From positions 20,457 through 84,456 of the forward strand of contig JAUSAO010000010.1 of NCBI GenBank assembly GCA_030652475.1: a DNA stretch of 64,000 bases, read 5' to 3'. A program made the translations under genes and the position numbers. Below, piece after piece: positions 50,047 to 60,948 of this stretch. How positions within the stretch are numbered: the first letter of the stretch is position 1; each line of letters begins with the position of its first letter. The notes beneath the pieces are model-generated. The model searched no databases and was not told where the DNA came from. It saw only the letters and a list, made by a program, of their open reading frames with translations. Source of the stretch: Gallionella sp. Lineage in GTDB: Bacteria; Pseudomonadota; Gammaproteobacteria; Burkholderiales; Gallionellaceae.

Positions 50047-51396
50047 GTGACAAACATGCTCAGCATCCAGTTGGTTAAAAAGCAAATGATGCCGTTGTTG
50101 CTGACGTTGGGGGTGTCCGGTGCGGTCAGTGCGACCGACCTGCTGGACATATTTCACGGCGCACAGCGCAACGATCCGGTGTTTGCTGCTGCGCGCGCCG
50201 CACAGCAAGCCGGGCAGGAGAAATTGCCGCAAGGCCGCGCCCTGCTGATGCCGAACGTGAATCTCGTTGCCAACAGTACCTACAACGATCAGACCACGCA
50301 ATACCAGGGTGCGACCCTCTTTCCGGGCGGCACCAACCGTTACAACAGCCACGGCTACGGTGTCACACTGGTTCAGCCCCTGTATCGCCAGCAGAATTGG
50401 GTCGCCTATAGCGCAGCGCAATTGCAGGTCGCACAAAGCGACGCGCAATTCAAAATCGCCGAGCAGGATCTGCTGTTGCGTGCGGCCCAGGCCTATTTCG
50501 ACGTGCTGATCGCTCAGGACAGCGTACAACTGGCCGAAGCGCAAAAGACCGCCATTTCAGAACAGCTGGCCCAGGCGAAGCGCAACTTTGAAGTCGGCAG
50601 CGCCACCATCACCGATACCCATGAAGCCCAGGCGCGCCATGATCTGACCGTCGCGCAACAGATTGCCGCGCAGAATAATCTGGAAATCAAACAGCACGCC
50701 TTGCAGCAACTGACCAATGAACTGCCGAAAGACATCAGGCCGCTCGGCAAACAATTCAAGCTGCAAGCGCCGCTTCCCGTCGGTCTGGAAAAGTGGCTGG
50801 AGGACGCGCAACGGAATAATCTGCAACTGGCCATCGCACGTGCCGGTGCTGAATTGGCCGAAAAAGAAGTGCTGCGCAATCGCGGCGGGCACTACCCCAC
50901 CGTGGATATGGTGGCCAATTACTCAAAAAATCATGCCAACGGCGGCAGCTTCGGCGTGGGCAGCGACAGCACCAACAAGAGCGTTGGCGTACAGCTCAAC
51001 CTGCCGCTGTTTCAGGGCGGCGCGACCCATTCAAAATGGCGCGAGGCCGAGGCCAATAATGAGCGCGCGCAGCAGGAGCTGGAAAATGTCCGTCGCAGCG
51101 TGGTACTGCAAACCCGCCAGGCCTATCTTGGTGTCGTAAGCGGCATCGCCCAGGTCCAGGCCCTGCAACAGGCGCTCACCTCCGGCGCAAGCGTACTGGA
51201 GGCGAGCCGCCTGGGGCAGGAAGTCGGCGTGCGCACCAACCTCGACGTGCTGAACGCGCAGCAACAACTCTACGCCACCCGCCGCGACCTGTATCAGGCC
51301 CAATACAATTATCTGCTCAGCCAGTTGCGACTGAAGGCGGCCGTGGGTGCGCTGGGCGAAGCGGAGCTGGCCAGCGTCAATCAGGCGCTGTTTTAA
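50047..51396 (+). CDS. TolC-family outer membrane efflux protein
   Basis: TDLLDIFHGAQRNDPVFAAARAAQQAGQE; GVTLVQPLYRQQNWVAYSAAQLQV; duplicated coiled-coil halves. Confidence 0.95.
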   Translation: MTNMLSIQLVKKQMMPLLLTLGVSGAVSATDLLDIFHGAQRNDPVFAAARAAQQAGQEKLPQGRALLMPNVNLVANSTYNDQTTQYQGATLFPGGTNRYNSHGYGVTLVQPLYRQQNWVAYSAAQLQVAQSDAQFKIAEQDLLLRAAQAYFDVLIAQDSVQLAEAQKTAISEQLAQAKRNFEVGSATITDTHEAQARHDLTVAQQIAAQNNLEIKQHALQQLTNELPKDIRPLGKQFKLQAPLPVGLEKWLEDAQRNNLQLAIARAGAELAEKEVLRNRGGHYPTVDMVANYSKNHANGGSFGVGSDSTNKSVGVQLNLPLFQGGATHSKWREAEANNERAQQELENVRRSVVLQTRQAYLGVVSGIAQVQALQQALTSGASVLEASRLGQEVGVRTNLDVLNAQQQLYATRRDLYQAQYNYLLSQLRLKAAVGALGEAELASVNQALF

Positions 51397-51784
51397 GTCG
51401 CATCCCCGTCTGTTGTGTGAGAGCACAAACACAAATACCCACCCGTCGCGCCCTTTGTCGTCAGTGGAATCCATGCCGCATGAACAGCCTCGCGTTTTGA
51501 CGGGGTCTGCAAATCAAGCTGGCGTGAACGGTTCGAGGCTGTCGGTATTTCCCCGGTTAAATTCGAAATTTTTACCCGTAATATCACCCTGCAATCGGGG
51601 GTAAATCCCGAGTAATATGGGCGGGAATGGGTGTCAATTTGTGGTGTTTCCTCTTTACTTACACCTGATGGGTGTGACACTATTGCGCAGCTTTTTTAAG
51701 CTGTAAGAAGAGATGGGTTATTTGCTTAGAAATATTGAGCAATTATCACGTTATTTTTAAACTTTGCTCTTGGGAGGAGATACT

Positions 51785-53215
51785 GTGGAAGCTACTCAAG
51801 CGACACCAGTAAAATATGACATGGACGTTGTCAGGTGGTTCACCATCATGGCAGTCGTTTATGCGGTTGTAGGTACGCTGGTCGGTGTGTATGTTGCAGC
51901 GGAATTGGCGTGGCCGTTTTTAAACTTTGACCTTGCCGAGCTTTCATTCGGCAGGTTGCGCCCATTGCATACCAATGCAGTGATTTTTGCGTTTGGTGGC
52001 TGTGTGTTGATGGCGACCGGTTTCTACATGGTGCAGCGCACCGGACAGACCAAGCTGTGGAGCAATGCTATGGCATGGTTCACCTTCTGGGGCTGGAATC
52101 TGATTATCGTGCTGGCCGTGATTACGCTGCCGCTGGGGTTGACCTCCGGTAAAGAGTACGCCGAACTGGTTTGGCCTATCGATATCCTGATTGCGGTCGT
52201 GTGGTTGTCGTTTGGTCTGAATCACATCATGACCACGGCGATCCGCAAGACCTCGCACATCTATGTGTCGAACTGGTTCACCATGGGTATGATCGTGATG
52301 ATCACTTACCTGCACGTAGTAAACAGCATGGCTATTCCGGTAAGTATGACTGAAGCCTTCTCCATTTACTCTGGCGTGCAAGATGCCATGATTCAATGGT
52401 GGTGGGGACATAATGCGGTGGGTTTCTACCTGACGGGTGGTTTCCTGGGCATCATGTACTACTTTATCCCCAAGCAATCGGGTCGTCCGGTGTTCTCGTA
52501 CCGTCTGTCTGTGCTGCACTTCTGGACACTGTCTTTCGGTTACGTATGGCTGGGTGCTCACCACCTGCAATACACTGCGTTGCCTGACTGGACCGGTTCC
52601 CTGGGTGCAGCGATTTCCCTCGCGATGATCATCCCTTCATGGGGCGGTGCGATGAACGGTATGATGACGCTGTCCGGTGCATGGGACAAGTTGCGTACCG
52701 ACTACATCCTGCGTTTCCTGGTAACTGCGATGGCGTTCTACGCGATGTCCACTTTCGACGGCCCGGTTATGTCCATCAAGAGTGTCAACGCCTTGTCTCA
52801 CTATACTGACTGGACCGTAGGTCACGTTCACGCCGGTGCATTGGGCTGGATGGCGATGATCTCCTTCGGCGCGATCTACCACATGGTGAAGAAGCTGTGG
52901 AATACCGAAATGTATTCCGAGAGGCTGGTGAATGTTCACTTCTGGGTATCCCTGATCGGAGCGGTGACTTACATCGTGGCGATGTGGGTGTCCGGTATCA
53001 TGCAAGGTCTGATGTGGCGTGATTACGACGAGTTCGGTAGCTTGACCTATACCTTTATTGAATCTGTGTCTGCCATGCATCCGTACTACGTGATGCGCAC
53101 TGTCGGCGGCGCAATCTTCAATCTGGGCACCTGGATCATGCTGTTCAACGTGGTGATGACTGTTCGTCAAGCAAGCGCTGTCCGCAGCGTGAACGCTGTT
53201 GCAGCTAAAGCATAA
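51785..53215 (+). CDS. ccoN: Cytochrome c oxidase cbb3-type subunit I
   Basis: Multi-TM haem-copper oxidase; [30 protein letters not shown] start with SD gggagga. Confidence 0.96.
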   Translation: MEATQATPVKYDMDVVRWFTIMAVVYAVVGTLVGVYVAAELAWPFLNFDLAELSFGRLRPLHTNAVIFAFGGCVLMATGFYMVQRTGQTKLWSNAMAWFTFWGWNLIIVLAVITLPLGLTSGKEYAELVWPIDILIAVVWLSFGLNHIMTTAIRKTSHIYVSNWFTMGMIVMITYLHVVNSMAIPVSMTEAFSIYSGVQDAMIQWWWGHNAVGFYLTGGFLGIMYYFIPKQSGRPVFSYRLSVLHFWTLSFGYVWLGAHHLQYTALPDWTGSLGAAISLAMIIPSWGGAMNGMMTLSGAWDKLRTDYILRFLVTAMAFYAMSTFDGPVMSIKSVNALSHYTDWTVGHVHAGALGWMAMISFGAIYHMVKKLWNTEMYSERLVNVHFWVSLIGAVTYIVAMWVSGIMQGLMWRDYDEFGSLTYTFIESVSAMHPYYVMRTVGGAIFNLGTWIMLFNVVMTVRQASAVRSVNAVAAKA

Positions 53216-53229
53216 GGGGGAGAAAAAAC

Positions 53230-54027
53230 ATGTCTGATCACGATAAAATTTATTCAACCAAGTTTCAGGACAAGATCGAGCGTAATACGCTGCTAATGTT
53301 TGTTCTGACTGCAATTGCAGTATCGGTCGGCGGCATCGTGGAAATCGTCCCGTTGTTCTACCTGCCTAATACCGCTATGTCGGGAGGTGATGGTACGTTC
53401 AATGGTACGTCACACAAAGATCTGCAGGGCAATGCTATCCATATGGATAAAATTGTCTGGAATCCAGCTACATCCGCGCATAAAACGCTGGATGAATGGC
53501 AGCCCGGTGATGGCGTACGCCCTTACAAGGCACTTGAGTTGGCAGGCCGCAGCGTTTACATACGCGAGGGTTGTTTCCTGTGCCACTCGCAGATGATACG
53601 TCCGTTCCGTGACGAGAAGGACCGTTATGGTCACTACTCGATTGCTGAAGAGTCGATGTACGATCACACCTATCAGTGGGGTTCCAAGCGTACCGGGCCG
53701 GATATCGCTCGTGTCGGTGGCAAGTACTCTGACGAGTGGCATCGCAAGCATCTGAAGTATCCGCGCGATGTGGTGCCTGAGTCGGTTATGCCTAACTATT
53801 TCTTCTTGGATAACGCTGCAGTTAATGTGGACAAAGCCATTCATACAATGAATGTTATGACCAAGATGCCGTTTAACCCGGTGCCAAGAACCATCTACAC
53901 GGATGCATACTTGGACGGCGCCAAAGCGGAGCTGGAAAACAAGACAGAAATGGATGCCGTCATCGCTTACCTGCAATCCTTGGGAAATCACGTGAAGTTT
54001 GAGGAAGGTGTGAACTACCGTGACTAA
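53230..54027 (+). CDS. ccoO: Cytochrome c oxidase cbb3-type subunit II
   Basis: EGCFLCHSQMIRPFRDEKDRYGHYSIAEES; GPDIARVGGKYSDEWH. Confidence 0.97.
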   Translation: MSDHDKIYSTKFQDKIERNTLLMFVLTAIAVSVGGIVEIVPLFYLPNTAMSGGDGTFNGTSHKDLQGNAIHMDKIVWNPATSAHKTLDEWQPGDGVRPYKALELAGRSVYIREGCFLCHSQMIRPFRDEKDRYGHYSIAEESMYDHTYQWGSKRTGPDIARVGGKYSDEWHRKHLKYPRDVVPESVMPNYFFLDNAAVNVDKAIHTMNVMTKMPFNPVPRTIYTDAYLDGAKAELENKTEMDAVIAYLQSLGNHVKFEEGVNYRD

Positions 54028-54232
54028 ACTAATGGACTACCTGCATACAGACTGGGCAGCGATGTCACGCAACGACTGGATCGGTGTGGTTTTTACCGTA
54101 CTGGCTTTTGTGGCGATGGTTGCGGTTTATGTGCTGGTGTTCAATCCTAAGAACAAGGATGCGTTCGACTCGCAGAGCGATATGGCTCTGCGAGATGAGG
54201 GCGAGTACAACAATTCGGGAGATAAAAAATGA
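54020..54232 (+). CDS. ccoQ: cbb3-type oxidase subunit CcoQ
   Basis: One-TM small protein between ccoO and ccoP; FNPKNKDAFD. Confidence 0.85.
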   Translation: MTKLMDYLHTDWAAMSRNDWIGVVFTVLAFVAMVAVYVLVFNPKNKDAFDSQSDMALRDEGEYNNSGDKK

Positions 54233-55212
54233 GTGATAATCAAAACTCCGCTGGTGGTGTGCCAACCACGGGGCATGTATGGGATGATGATTTGGGTGAT
54301 CTTACCAATCAGCCGCCGAGATGGTGGATGCTTGGTCTGACAGCCAGTGCGGTTTGGGTGGTGGTGTATTGGTTGATGTATCCATCCATTCCCTTTGCGA
54401 CTTCAGGGGATTACTTCAAGGGTATCGGCTTGCCTGCTACGGGCCAGTGGTCCGCGATCAAGGAACTGGCAGAAGACCAGGCAGTTCTGGATGGCGTACG
54501 CAAGCCGTATGAAGACAAACTGAAAGGAATGACACCGGCAGCGATTCTTGCTGATTCGGAGTTGTCTGAGTATGTGACTCGTTCCGGCAAGGTGCTGTTC
54601 AGTGACAACTGCGGTGGTTGTCATGGTCAAAATGGTGTGGGTTCGGAGCAGAAAGGTGCCAAGTTCGCAGTACGTGAACAAGGCCTGATGGCACCGGTTC
54701 TGCTCGACGATGACTGGCTGTTTGGCGGCAAGATCGACGACGTTCATACCAGCATTACCGGCGGTCGCCAAGGCATGATGAGTGCGCATAAGGACGTTTT
54801 GTCTGCTGCTGAAATCGATACTCTGGCAAATGCAGTCGCTGCGGGCAGTCCAACTTCCACACCGTTGTTTGCGGAAAAAGGATGTACGGCCTGTCACGGT
54901 GCTGATGGCAAGGGTATCGCAGCCATGGGTTCGGCTAACCTGACAGATAAAATCTGGCGGTTTGACGGTTCTCTGGAAGGCATCAAGCAGACGATTACTT
55001 ACGGCGTAAACTCCGGTGATGCCAATGCACGGGTAGCTGTCATGCCTAACTTCAGTGCAGCAGGTAAATTGTCCGAAGTGGACATGAAGAAGCTGGCTGT
55101 TTACGTGTATAAATTCGGTGGCGGTCAAGCTGAAGCAGTTGCTGCTCCGGTAGTGGAAGCGGCTGCAGTTTCGGCGGTTGCTGACGCAGCGTCAGCACCT
55201 GAAGCCAAGTAA
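54229..55212 (+). CDS. ccoP: Cytochrome c oxidase cbb3-type subunit III (dihaem)
   Basis: HVWDDDLGDLTNQPPRWWM; CGGCH and CTACH haem motifs. Confidence 0.97.
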   Translation: MSDNQNSAGGVPTTGHVWDDDLGDLTNQPPRWWMLGLTASAVWVVVYWLMYPSIPFATSGDYFKGIGLPATGQWSAIKELAEDQAVLDGVRKPYEDKLKGMTPAAILADSELSEYVTRSGKVLFSDNCGGCHGQNGVGSEQKGAKFAVREQGLMAPVLLDDDWLFGGKIDDVHTSITGGRQGMMSAHKDVLSAAEIDTLANAVAAGSPTSTPLFAEKGCTACHGADGKGIAAMGSANLTDKIWRFDGSLEGIKQTITYGVNSGDANARVAVMPNFSAAGKLSEVDMKKLAVYVYKFGGGQAEAVAAPVVEAAAVSAVADAASAPEAK

Positions 55213-55267
55213 TGTCCATTTACCTGCACGGCGCATAACCGTGCAGGCCTTATGAAAGGAAATCGAA

Positions 55268-55387
55268 ATGCCACATGACTTTGTTTATTGGGCTTTGATG
55301 ATCGCCACAGGCTTAGCATTTGCCGTAGTAATTGCTGCGCTGGTTTGGCTATTCAATAAGTCGATGAAAAAACGCGGCGAAGAGTAA
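55268..55387 (+). CDS. 39-aa single-TM protein downstream of ccoP, absent from the supplied ORF track
   Basis: MPHDFVYWALMIATGLAFAVVIAALVWLFNKSMKKRGEE*; SD aaagga; followed by a terminator. Confidence 0.75.
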   Translation: MPHDFVYWALMIATGLAFAVVIAALVWLFNKSMKKRGEE

Positions 55388-55400
55388 CAGCACTGAAATG

Positions 55401-55433
55401 AGGAAGGGGGAGGCTCGCCTCCTCCTTTTTTTA
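55401..55433 (+). terminator. Rho-independent terminator of ccoNOQP and the small ORF
   Basis: gGGGGAGGC-tc-GCCTCCTCC-ttttttt. Confidence 0.85.
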
Positions 55434-55555
55434 TTCTGAATATTTGAAAGAAAAAGGACACGCTGCATAAATTTTCCTGCAAAGGCAGAGTTTAAACAGA
55501 GCTTTCTTTGCATAAATTGTCTGATTAAATCGGATAGAAAACACAGGAGTAGGAG

Positions 55556-56983
55556 ATGAGCGAGCCGGTTAAAAAGGCGGAGGTGGGCAGTGTCACGGGC
55601 CTGTACAGCGAGCACGTAGAGTGGTCAACCAATCTGGGCGAGGCGACTATCCATGCGAAGCGTATGCCGGGCCGTTTTCGTACGCTTAAATATATTACCG
55701 AGTCTTTCTGGCTGATTTTTTTCTTTGGCGCTTATTTGCGCTGGAATGGCAAGCAGGCGATCTTGCTTGATGTCAATAACCGCCAGTTTCATATCTTTAA
55801 TCTTACTATTCTCCCGCAGGATATCTGGATGGTATCGTTGCTGTTGCTGTTGCTGGCAATGGCCTTGTTTGCGATCACTTCCGTCGCATCGCGGGTGTTT
55901 TGCGGATTTTTCTGTTTTCAGACTGCCTGGGTTGATCTGTTTACCTGGATAGAAGAAAAAATTGAAGGTAATCCCAATAAGCGCCATAAACTGGATGCGG
56001 CACCCTGGAACGGCGAGAAAATTCGCAAAAAAGTACTCAAACATGTTATCTGGCTGGCTATTTCGGTCTTTACCGGGATCAGTTTCACGATCTGGTTTGT
56101 GGATGCGTTCCAGTACTGGCGTGATCTGCTGAGTTTCAATTTGTCCATGCTGGAATGGGTCACCCTGATTTCCTTTACCCTGGGCACGTATTTTTTAGCT
56201 GGTTTCCTGCGGGAACAAACCTGTTTGTGGTTGTGCCCCTATGCACGTATCCAGGCGGTGATGGCCGACTCGCAGACAATACTTCCTGCCTACGACGTGA
56301 GTCGCGGTGAACCACGGGGAAAATTGCGTCATGCCGGAAAAGTGGTAGAGCAGCAGGGCGATTGCATTGATTGCTTTCAGTGCGTGCAAGTGTGTCCGAC
56401 CGGTGTGGATATACGCGACGGTCAGCAACTGGGTTGCATTACCTGCGGATTGTGTCTGGATGCCTGTGATTCTGTGATGGACAAGATCGGTCGCCCTCGC
56501 GGACTGATACGTTACGCATCGCTGGATGAACTTGAAGGCCGCCCGGTAAAAAAGTTGTATCAGCATCCTCGTACCTGGGTGTATGTCACTATTCTTTTAC
56601 TGGCCCTGGCAGGGATCATTTACGGCTTGAATCATCTTGGGGCGCTTACCTTAAGAGTTGCACCGGAACGTCAGCCGTTATTCGTGCGCATGAGCGATGG
56701 TTCGATTCAGAATAAATATACTTTTAAAGTTCTCAATAAAACTGACCACAATTTACATGTCAACGTTAAAGCGGATGGTGGTATAAAAGATCAGGTGCTG
56801 GTCGGAACTGAAAAACCGAAATTGGTTATGCATGGCAAGGCAACTTCATTTACTATATTTGTCAAAGCACCTGAGGAAAATATTTTGAAGGAAGTTACCA
56901 AAGTTGTCTTTCGCGTCGAAAATACTGAAGATCCGACCATGGCGGCGGAATATACCACCATGTTCAATGCTCCCAAGCGTTGA
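55556..56983 (+). CDS. ccoG: Cytochrome c oxidase accessory protein CcoG (FixG/RdxA ferredoxin-like)
   Basis: CIDCFQCVQVCPTGVDIRDG; CITCGLCLDACDSVMDKIG. Confidence 0.96.
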   Translation: MSEPVKKAEVGSVTGLYSEHVEWSTNLGEATIHAKRMPGRFRTLKYITESFWLIFFFGAYLRWNGKQAILLDVNNRQFHIFNLTILPQDIWMVSLLLLLLAMALFAITSVASRVFCGFFCFQTAWVDLFTWIEEKIEGNPNKRHKLDAAPWNGEKIRKKVLKHVIWLAISVFTGISFTIWFVDAFQYWRDLLSFNLSMLEWVTLISFTLGTYFLAGFLREQTCLWLCPYARIQAVMADSQTILPAYDVSRGEPRGKLRHAGKVVEQQGDCIDCFQCVQVCPTGVDIRDGQQLGCITCGLCLDACDSVMDKIGRPRGLIRYASLDELEGRPVKKLYQHPRTWVYVTILLLALAGIIYGLNHLGALTLRVAPERQPLFVRMSDGSIQNKYTFKVLNKTDHNLHVNVKADGGIKDQVLVGTEKPKLVMHGKATSFTIFVKAPEENILKEVTKVVFRVENTEDPTMAAEYTTMFNAPKR

Positions 56984-57013
56984 CCGGAAGTTTGACTCAA
57001 TAACAGGAAAATC

Positions 57014-57568
57014 ATGATTTCTCAAAAAAATAAACAGGGTTGGCGCAACCCGTGGGTGCTGGGATTGTTGGCCATCATACTGTCCGGGGTGCTGATCAAC
57101 GGTCGCATGCTGTGGAATGTAATACATCATCCCATGCGCTTGCTTGACGAAAATTACACTGTCAAGGGCCATAACCAGTATGACGCGAAGTGGATGCAGC
57201 AGCAGGCGGAACGCTCTACGCTGGGTTGGCAGGCCAGGTTGCATTCGCCGCAGCAATTGCAAAATGACAAACTGGCTGCGCCTGATGCCGCGCGATTTAT
57301 AGTGATGGCTAACCCGGCAGACTTTAAGTTTGAACTGAATGATCGTGAAGGACGGCCGATACGCGGTGGCAAGGTGGATATTGAAGCACAATGGCCGGGT
57401 GATACCGCGTTTGATTTCAAGGGTTCGCTGCATGAAGTAGCCGCAGGACAGTATGAAGGCAGCCTGAATTTTCCGAGGGCAGGCAATTGGGATATTCTGA
57501 TCAGAGCGGAGCATGACGGGCGACAGTTTGACATGGAAGAAAAACTCTTTGTTTCTATTCCAAAATAA
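57014..57568 (+). CDS. FixH family protein
   Basis: N-terminal TM; position between ccoG and ccoI; PADFKFELNDREGRPIRGG. Confidence 0.85.
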   Translation: MISQKNKQGWRNPWVLGLLAIILSGVLINGRMLWNVIHHPMRLLDENYTVKGHNQYDAKWMQQQAERSTLGWQARLHSPQQLQNDKLAAPDAARFIVMANPADFKFELNDREGRPIRGGKVDIEAQWPGDTAFDFKGSLHEVAAGQYEGSLNFPRAGNWDILIRAEHDGRQFDMEEKLFVSIPK

Positions 57569-57585
57569 TCAAGGCGATATGCTAA

Positions 57586-60048
57586 ATGCAAGGGAATGAA
57601 GCAGACCACCTCGCAGATGCGGGGTGTTTTCATTGTGGGTTACCGATAGCTTCAGATGCGGATTACCATAGCCGGCTTGAAGACAAGGAACGCGACTTCT
57701 GCTGCTTTGCCTGCCAGTCTGTATGTGAGGCGATATATGAAGCCGGACTGCAAGGTTTCTACCAGCGTACCCCGCAAGGTACGCTGCTGGCGCCGCCGCC
57801 CACACCGCCCAGAGACATCGAAATGTACGACCTTGATGATGTGCAACAAGACTTTGTCAGTAGCCGGGGCGAGAACAGTGATGCACATCTGCTGATTGAG
57901 GGTATTCATTGTGCGGCTTGCGTATGGCTGATCGAGCGCAGCATGATGCGCATACCCGGCGTGTTGACCGCAAATGTCAATCTGGCCGGTAAACGCCTGC
58001 ATCTGCGCTGGGATAACAGCAAGGTCAAACTTTCTACACTGATACATCAGTTGTCCAAGATCGGCTATGCCGGCGTTCCCTATGATCCTGAGGTGGCCGA
58101 AGGCTCTATGAAGAAGGCCAACCGCGCCATGCTGTTCCGTTTGTTCTTCGCTGGTTTCGCCATGATGAACCTGACCTTGATCTCCATCGCGCTCTATAGC
58201 GGTGCGGGTGACGGGGAATTCCGCAACTTTTTCCACTGGATGGGCTGGGCGCTGGCGACACCCACACTGTTGTACGCCGGATATCCCTTTTACAAGGGTG
58301 CCTGGGGCGGGCTGCGTATGGCGCGCATGACGATGGATTTGCCGATTGCAATCGGTTTGTCTGTTACCTATGCCTATTCCTTGTATGTGACCCTGGTCGG
58401 TGCGCGGGCAGGTGAAGTGTATTTTGATACCGTTACTAACCTGATTTTCGTCATTCTTATAGGCCGCTATCTGGAAGGCATGTTCCGCCATCAGGCGTTG
58501 TCAGCGACCAGTCGTTTGATGGGCATGCAGCCCCGCGTAGCGACGGTGCTGCGTGACGGAATGGAAAAAATGATTTCCGTGCGGGCCGTGCAGGTGGGTG
58601 AACGGGTGCTGGTCAAACCGGGCAGCAAGATCCCGATGGACGGATTGGTGTGTGAAGGCAGTAGTTCCGTTGACGAGTCGATGCTGAGTGGCGAATCCAT
58701 GCCGGTCAAGAAGTTGCCGGGGGATCGCGTCGCAGCGGGCACCTTGAATGGCAGCGGAGCGCTGGTGGTTGAGGTGCAGGCCGCTACACAGGACTCTCTG
58801 CTGTCGAAAATTATCCGTCTGGTGGAAGAGGCGCAGTCCTCAAAGGCGCCGATTCAGCGTATGGCAGACAGTATCGTCCCATGGTTCGTGTTGACTACCC
58901 TGGTGCTGGCGAGTATTACCTTTTATATCTGGTCGGGAAATTTCGAGTTTGCGCTGATGGCGGCTACTTCGGTATTGATCATTACCTGCCCCTGTGCGCT
59001 GGGCATGGCCACGCCGATGTCGATTGCCGTGGCTTCAGGCCTGGGGGCCAAACATGGCATTCTGGTGAAGAACGGCCTGGTGCTGGAAACCCTCTCGAAA
59101 GTGACCCATTTTGTATTTGACAAGACCGGCACCTTGACTGAAGGCAAGATGAATCTCGAGCAGGTGATCGTGGCGGCAGGTCATGATGAAGCAGGTTTGC
59201 TGGCACTGGCGGCGGGAGTGGAACGCTATTCGGAACATAGTGTTGCACATGCCATCGTAAGAAAGGCAGATGAACGTCAGTTGTCATATCGCAGCAAAGT
59301 GGTGCAGGGTTTCCATGCTTCGGCGGGTGCGGGTGTAGAGGCCGAGACTGAAGGGAAACGCATATTGCTGGGCACGGCAGAATGGCTGTTGCGCAACGAA
59401 GTTGTTCCGCAGTCCGACTTGATGCGCTCGCTGGCGGAACTGGAAGGCCAGGCCAAGACTTGTGTGCATCTGGCCGTGGACGGACAACATGTAGCGATGC
59501 TGGTATTGGCGGACACCTTGCGTGCGGATGCGCAGGGCTTGATCAATACCTTGCGCGCGGCCGGTATCCGCATGACCTTGTTGAGTGGTGATCGCAAGCC
59601 GGTCGCGGATGCGATTGCGCGTCAATTGGGCGGTATGGAAGTTATTGCAGAAGTCTTGCCGCAGGACAAGGACAGGGTTATTCAGCAGTTGCAGCAGCGG
59701 GGTGAGCGTGTGGCGATGGTGGGCGACGGCGTCAATGACGCGCCTGCGCTGATACGCGCCGATGTCGGCATAGCATTGGGTTCGGGTACGGATGTGTCGG
59801 TCGAAAGTGCCGATATCGTGCTGATGCAGAATGAGCTGGATAAAGTTCGTCTTGCGACGCAGTTGTCGCGACGCACCTTGCTTACCATTAAGCAGAATAT
59901 CGGACTGTCATTTGTGTATAACAGTATCATGGTGCCTTTGGCGATGATGGGTCATGTGACCCCGCTGGTTGCGGCGATCACCATGCCGATCAGTTCGTTG
60001 CTGGTGATAGCTAATGCAGCGCGTATTCGTAATCTGTTTAAGGAATAG
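57586..60048 (+). CDS. ccoI: Copper-translocating P1B-type ATPase CcoI/FixI
   Basis: [46 protein letters not shown]. Confidence 0.95.
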   Translation: MQGNEADHLADAGCFHCGLPIASDADYHSRLEDKERDFCCFACQSVCEAIYEAGLQGFYQRTPQGTLLAPPPTPPRDIEMYDLDDVQQDFVSSRGENSDAHLLIEGIHCAACVWLIERSMMRIPGVLTANVNLAGKRLHLRWDNSKVKLSTLIHQLSKIGYAGVPYDPEVAEGSMKKANRAMLFRLFFAGFAMMNLTLISIALYSGAGDGEFRNFFHWMGWALATPTLLYAGYPFYKGAWGGLRMARMTMDLPIAIGLSVTYAYSLYVTLVGARAGEVYFDTVTNLIFVILIGRYLEGMFRHQALSATSRLMGMQPRVATVLRDGMEKMISVRAVQVGERVLVKPGSKIPMDGLVCEGSSSVDESMLSGESMPVKKLPGDRVAAGTLNGSGALVVEVQAATQDSLLSKIIRLVEEAQSSKAPIQRMADSIVPWFVLTTLVLASITFYIWSGNFEFALMAATSVLIITCPCALGMATPMSIAVASGLGAKHGILVKNGLVLETLSKVTHFVFDKTGTLTEGKMNLEQVIVAAGHDEAGLLALAAGVERYSEHSVAHAIVRKADERQLSYRSKVVQGFHASAGAGVEAETEGKRILLGTAEWLLRNEVVPQSDLMRSLAELEGQAKTCVHLAVDGQHVAMLVLADTLRADAQGLINTLRAAGIRMTLLSGDRKPVADAIARQLGGMEVIAEVLPQDKDRVIQQLQQRGERVAMVGDGVNDAPALIRADVGIALGSGTDVSVESADIVLMQNELDKVRLATQLSRRTLLTIKQNIGLSFVYNSIMVPLAMMGHVTPLVAAITMPISSLLVIANAARIRNLFKE

Positions 60049-60053
60049 ATGTA

Positions 60054-60260
60054 ATGGATGTAATCTACAGTCTCATCCCCGGCATGACCTTCTTCGGCCT
60101 GGTGTTCGTCGCTATTCTCATCTGGGCGGTGAAAAAGGGGCAATACGAGGATATGGAAGGTAACGCCAGTCGTATCCTGCTGGACGATGACGAGGATGCG
60201 ATGCTGCTGAGTCAGCCCAAAGCGCAGAAGGAAAAGAAACCTTCCGCGCCAGAGCAATAA
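60054..60260 (+). CDS. ccoS: cbb3-type oxidase assembly protein CcoS
   Basis: Single TM; FVAILIWAVKKGQYEDMEGNASRILLDDDE. Confidence 0.93.
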   Translation: MDVIYSLIPGMTFFGLVFVAILIWAVKKGQYEDMEGNASRILLDDDEDAMLLSQPKAQKEKKPSAPEQ

Positions 60261-60264
60261 AATC

Positions 60265-60942
60265 CTATTTCAATACCTCACCGTGCGCTAGCAAGGGTGC
60301 TCTCAACAGATCAAAATCCTTGGGCGGCAGATATTGCAGCAAAGGTTTTTCCCCTCCACCCAGCGCAATGTCCAGGCCGTGTTGCGGGTAGAGCCAGTGT
60401 ATAACTCCGGTTTCTTTTTCACGCACGCGCTGCGCGGGTTCGCCGAAGCGTTTCGCGAGTATGGCCTCTTCCAGTCGCACGGTCGGCAAGTAGGTGAGGC
60501 TGGCTACGGTTGACTGGCGTAAACGTGCCAGATCATCCGGGGTAAGTGTGATGCGTTTGCCGCTGGGCGTGCTGTTCATGCGCAATCCCCGCTTAAACAT
60601 GCCCTGCATTTCTTCCGGTGACACGGCTATGGTCAGGACAATTTTCGCCTTCAGGCCGTTAAAGTTAACCTCGTCAAAGAAGGCTTCAACGCCCATAGGC
60701 GCATCGTTGGGCTTGAATAAACTGATCTCAAGCTCGGCCTGATTCTTGAACGCGAGTTCCACTTCACCCAGTGTACTTTTTCCCAAAGTAACGCCCAATA
60801 CACGCGTGGTGTCGGGTGTCGGATGGGTGATGTTCCATGGCAGGGTGGCGGGCGTGTTAACCGTATTATCCGGCACCATGAGAAGGATGGATATCGATAC
60901 GACGACGAGCGCAAGAACGCCCAGAATTATTTTCTTGTCCAT
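60265..60942 (-). CDS. Hypothetical membrane-anchored protein
   Basis: N-terminal TM MDKKIILGVLALVVVSISILLMV; no recognised family. Confidence 0.65.
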   Translation of the reverse strand: MDKKIILGVLALVVVSISILLMVPDNTVNTPATLPWNITHPTPDTTRVLGVTLGKSTLGEVELAFKNQAELEISLFKPNDAPMGVEAFFDEVNFNGLKAKIVLTIAVSPEEMQGMFKRGLRMNSTPSGKRITLTPDDLARLRQSTVASLTYLPTVRLEEAILAKRFGEPAQRVREKETGVIHWLYPQHGLDIALGGGEKPLLQYLPPKDFDLLRAPLLAHGEVLK

Positions 60943-60948
60943 AACCGA

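Noticed and set aside
51735-51749. Possible FNR box upstream of ccoN (TTGAG-CAATT-ATCAC)
   Set aside because: Spacer is 5 rather than 4 and both half-sites deviate from consensus; not enough to call.
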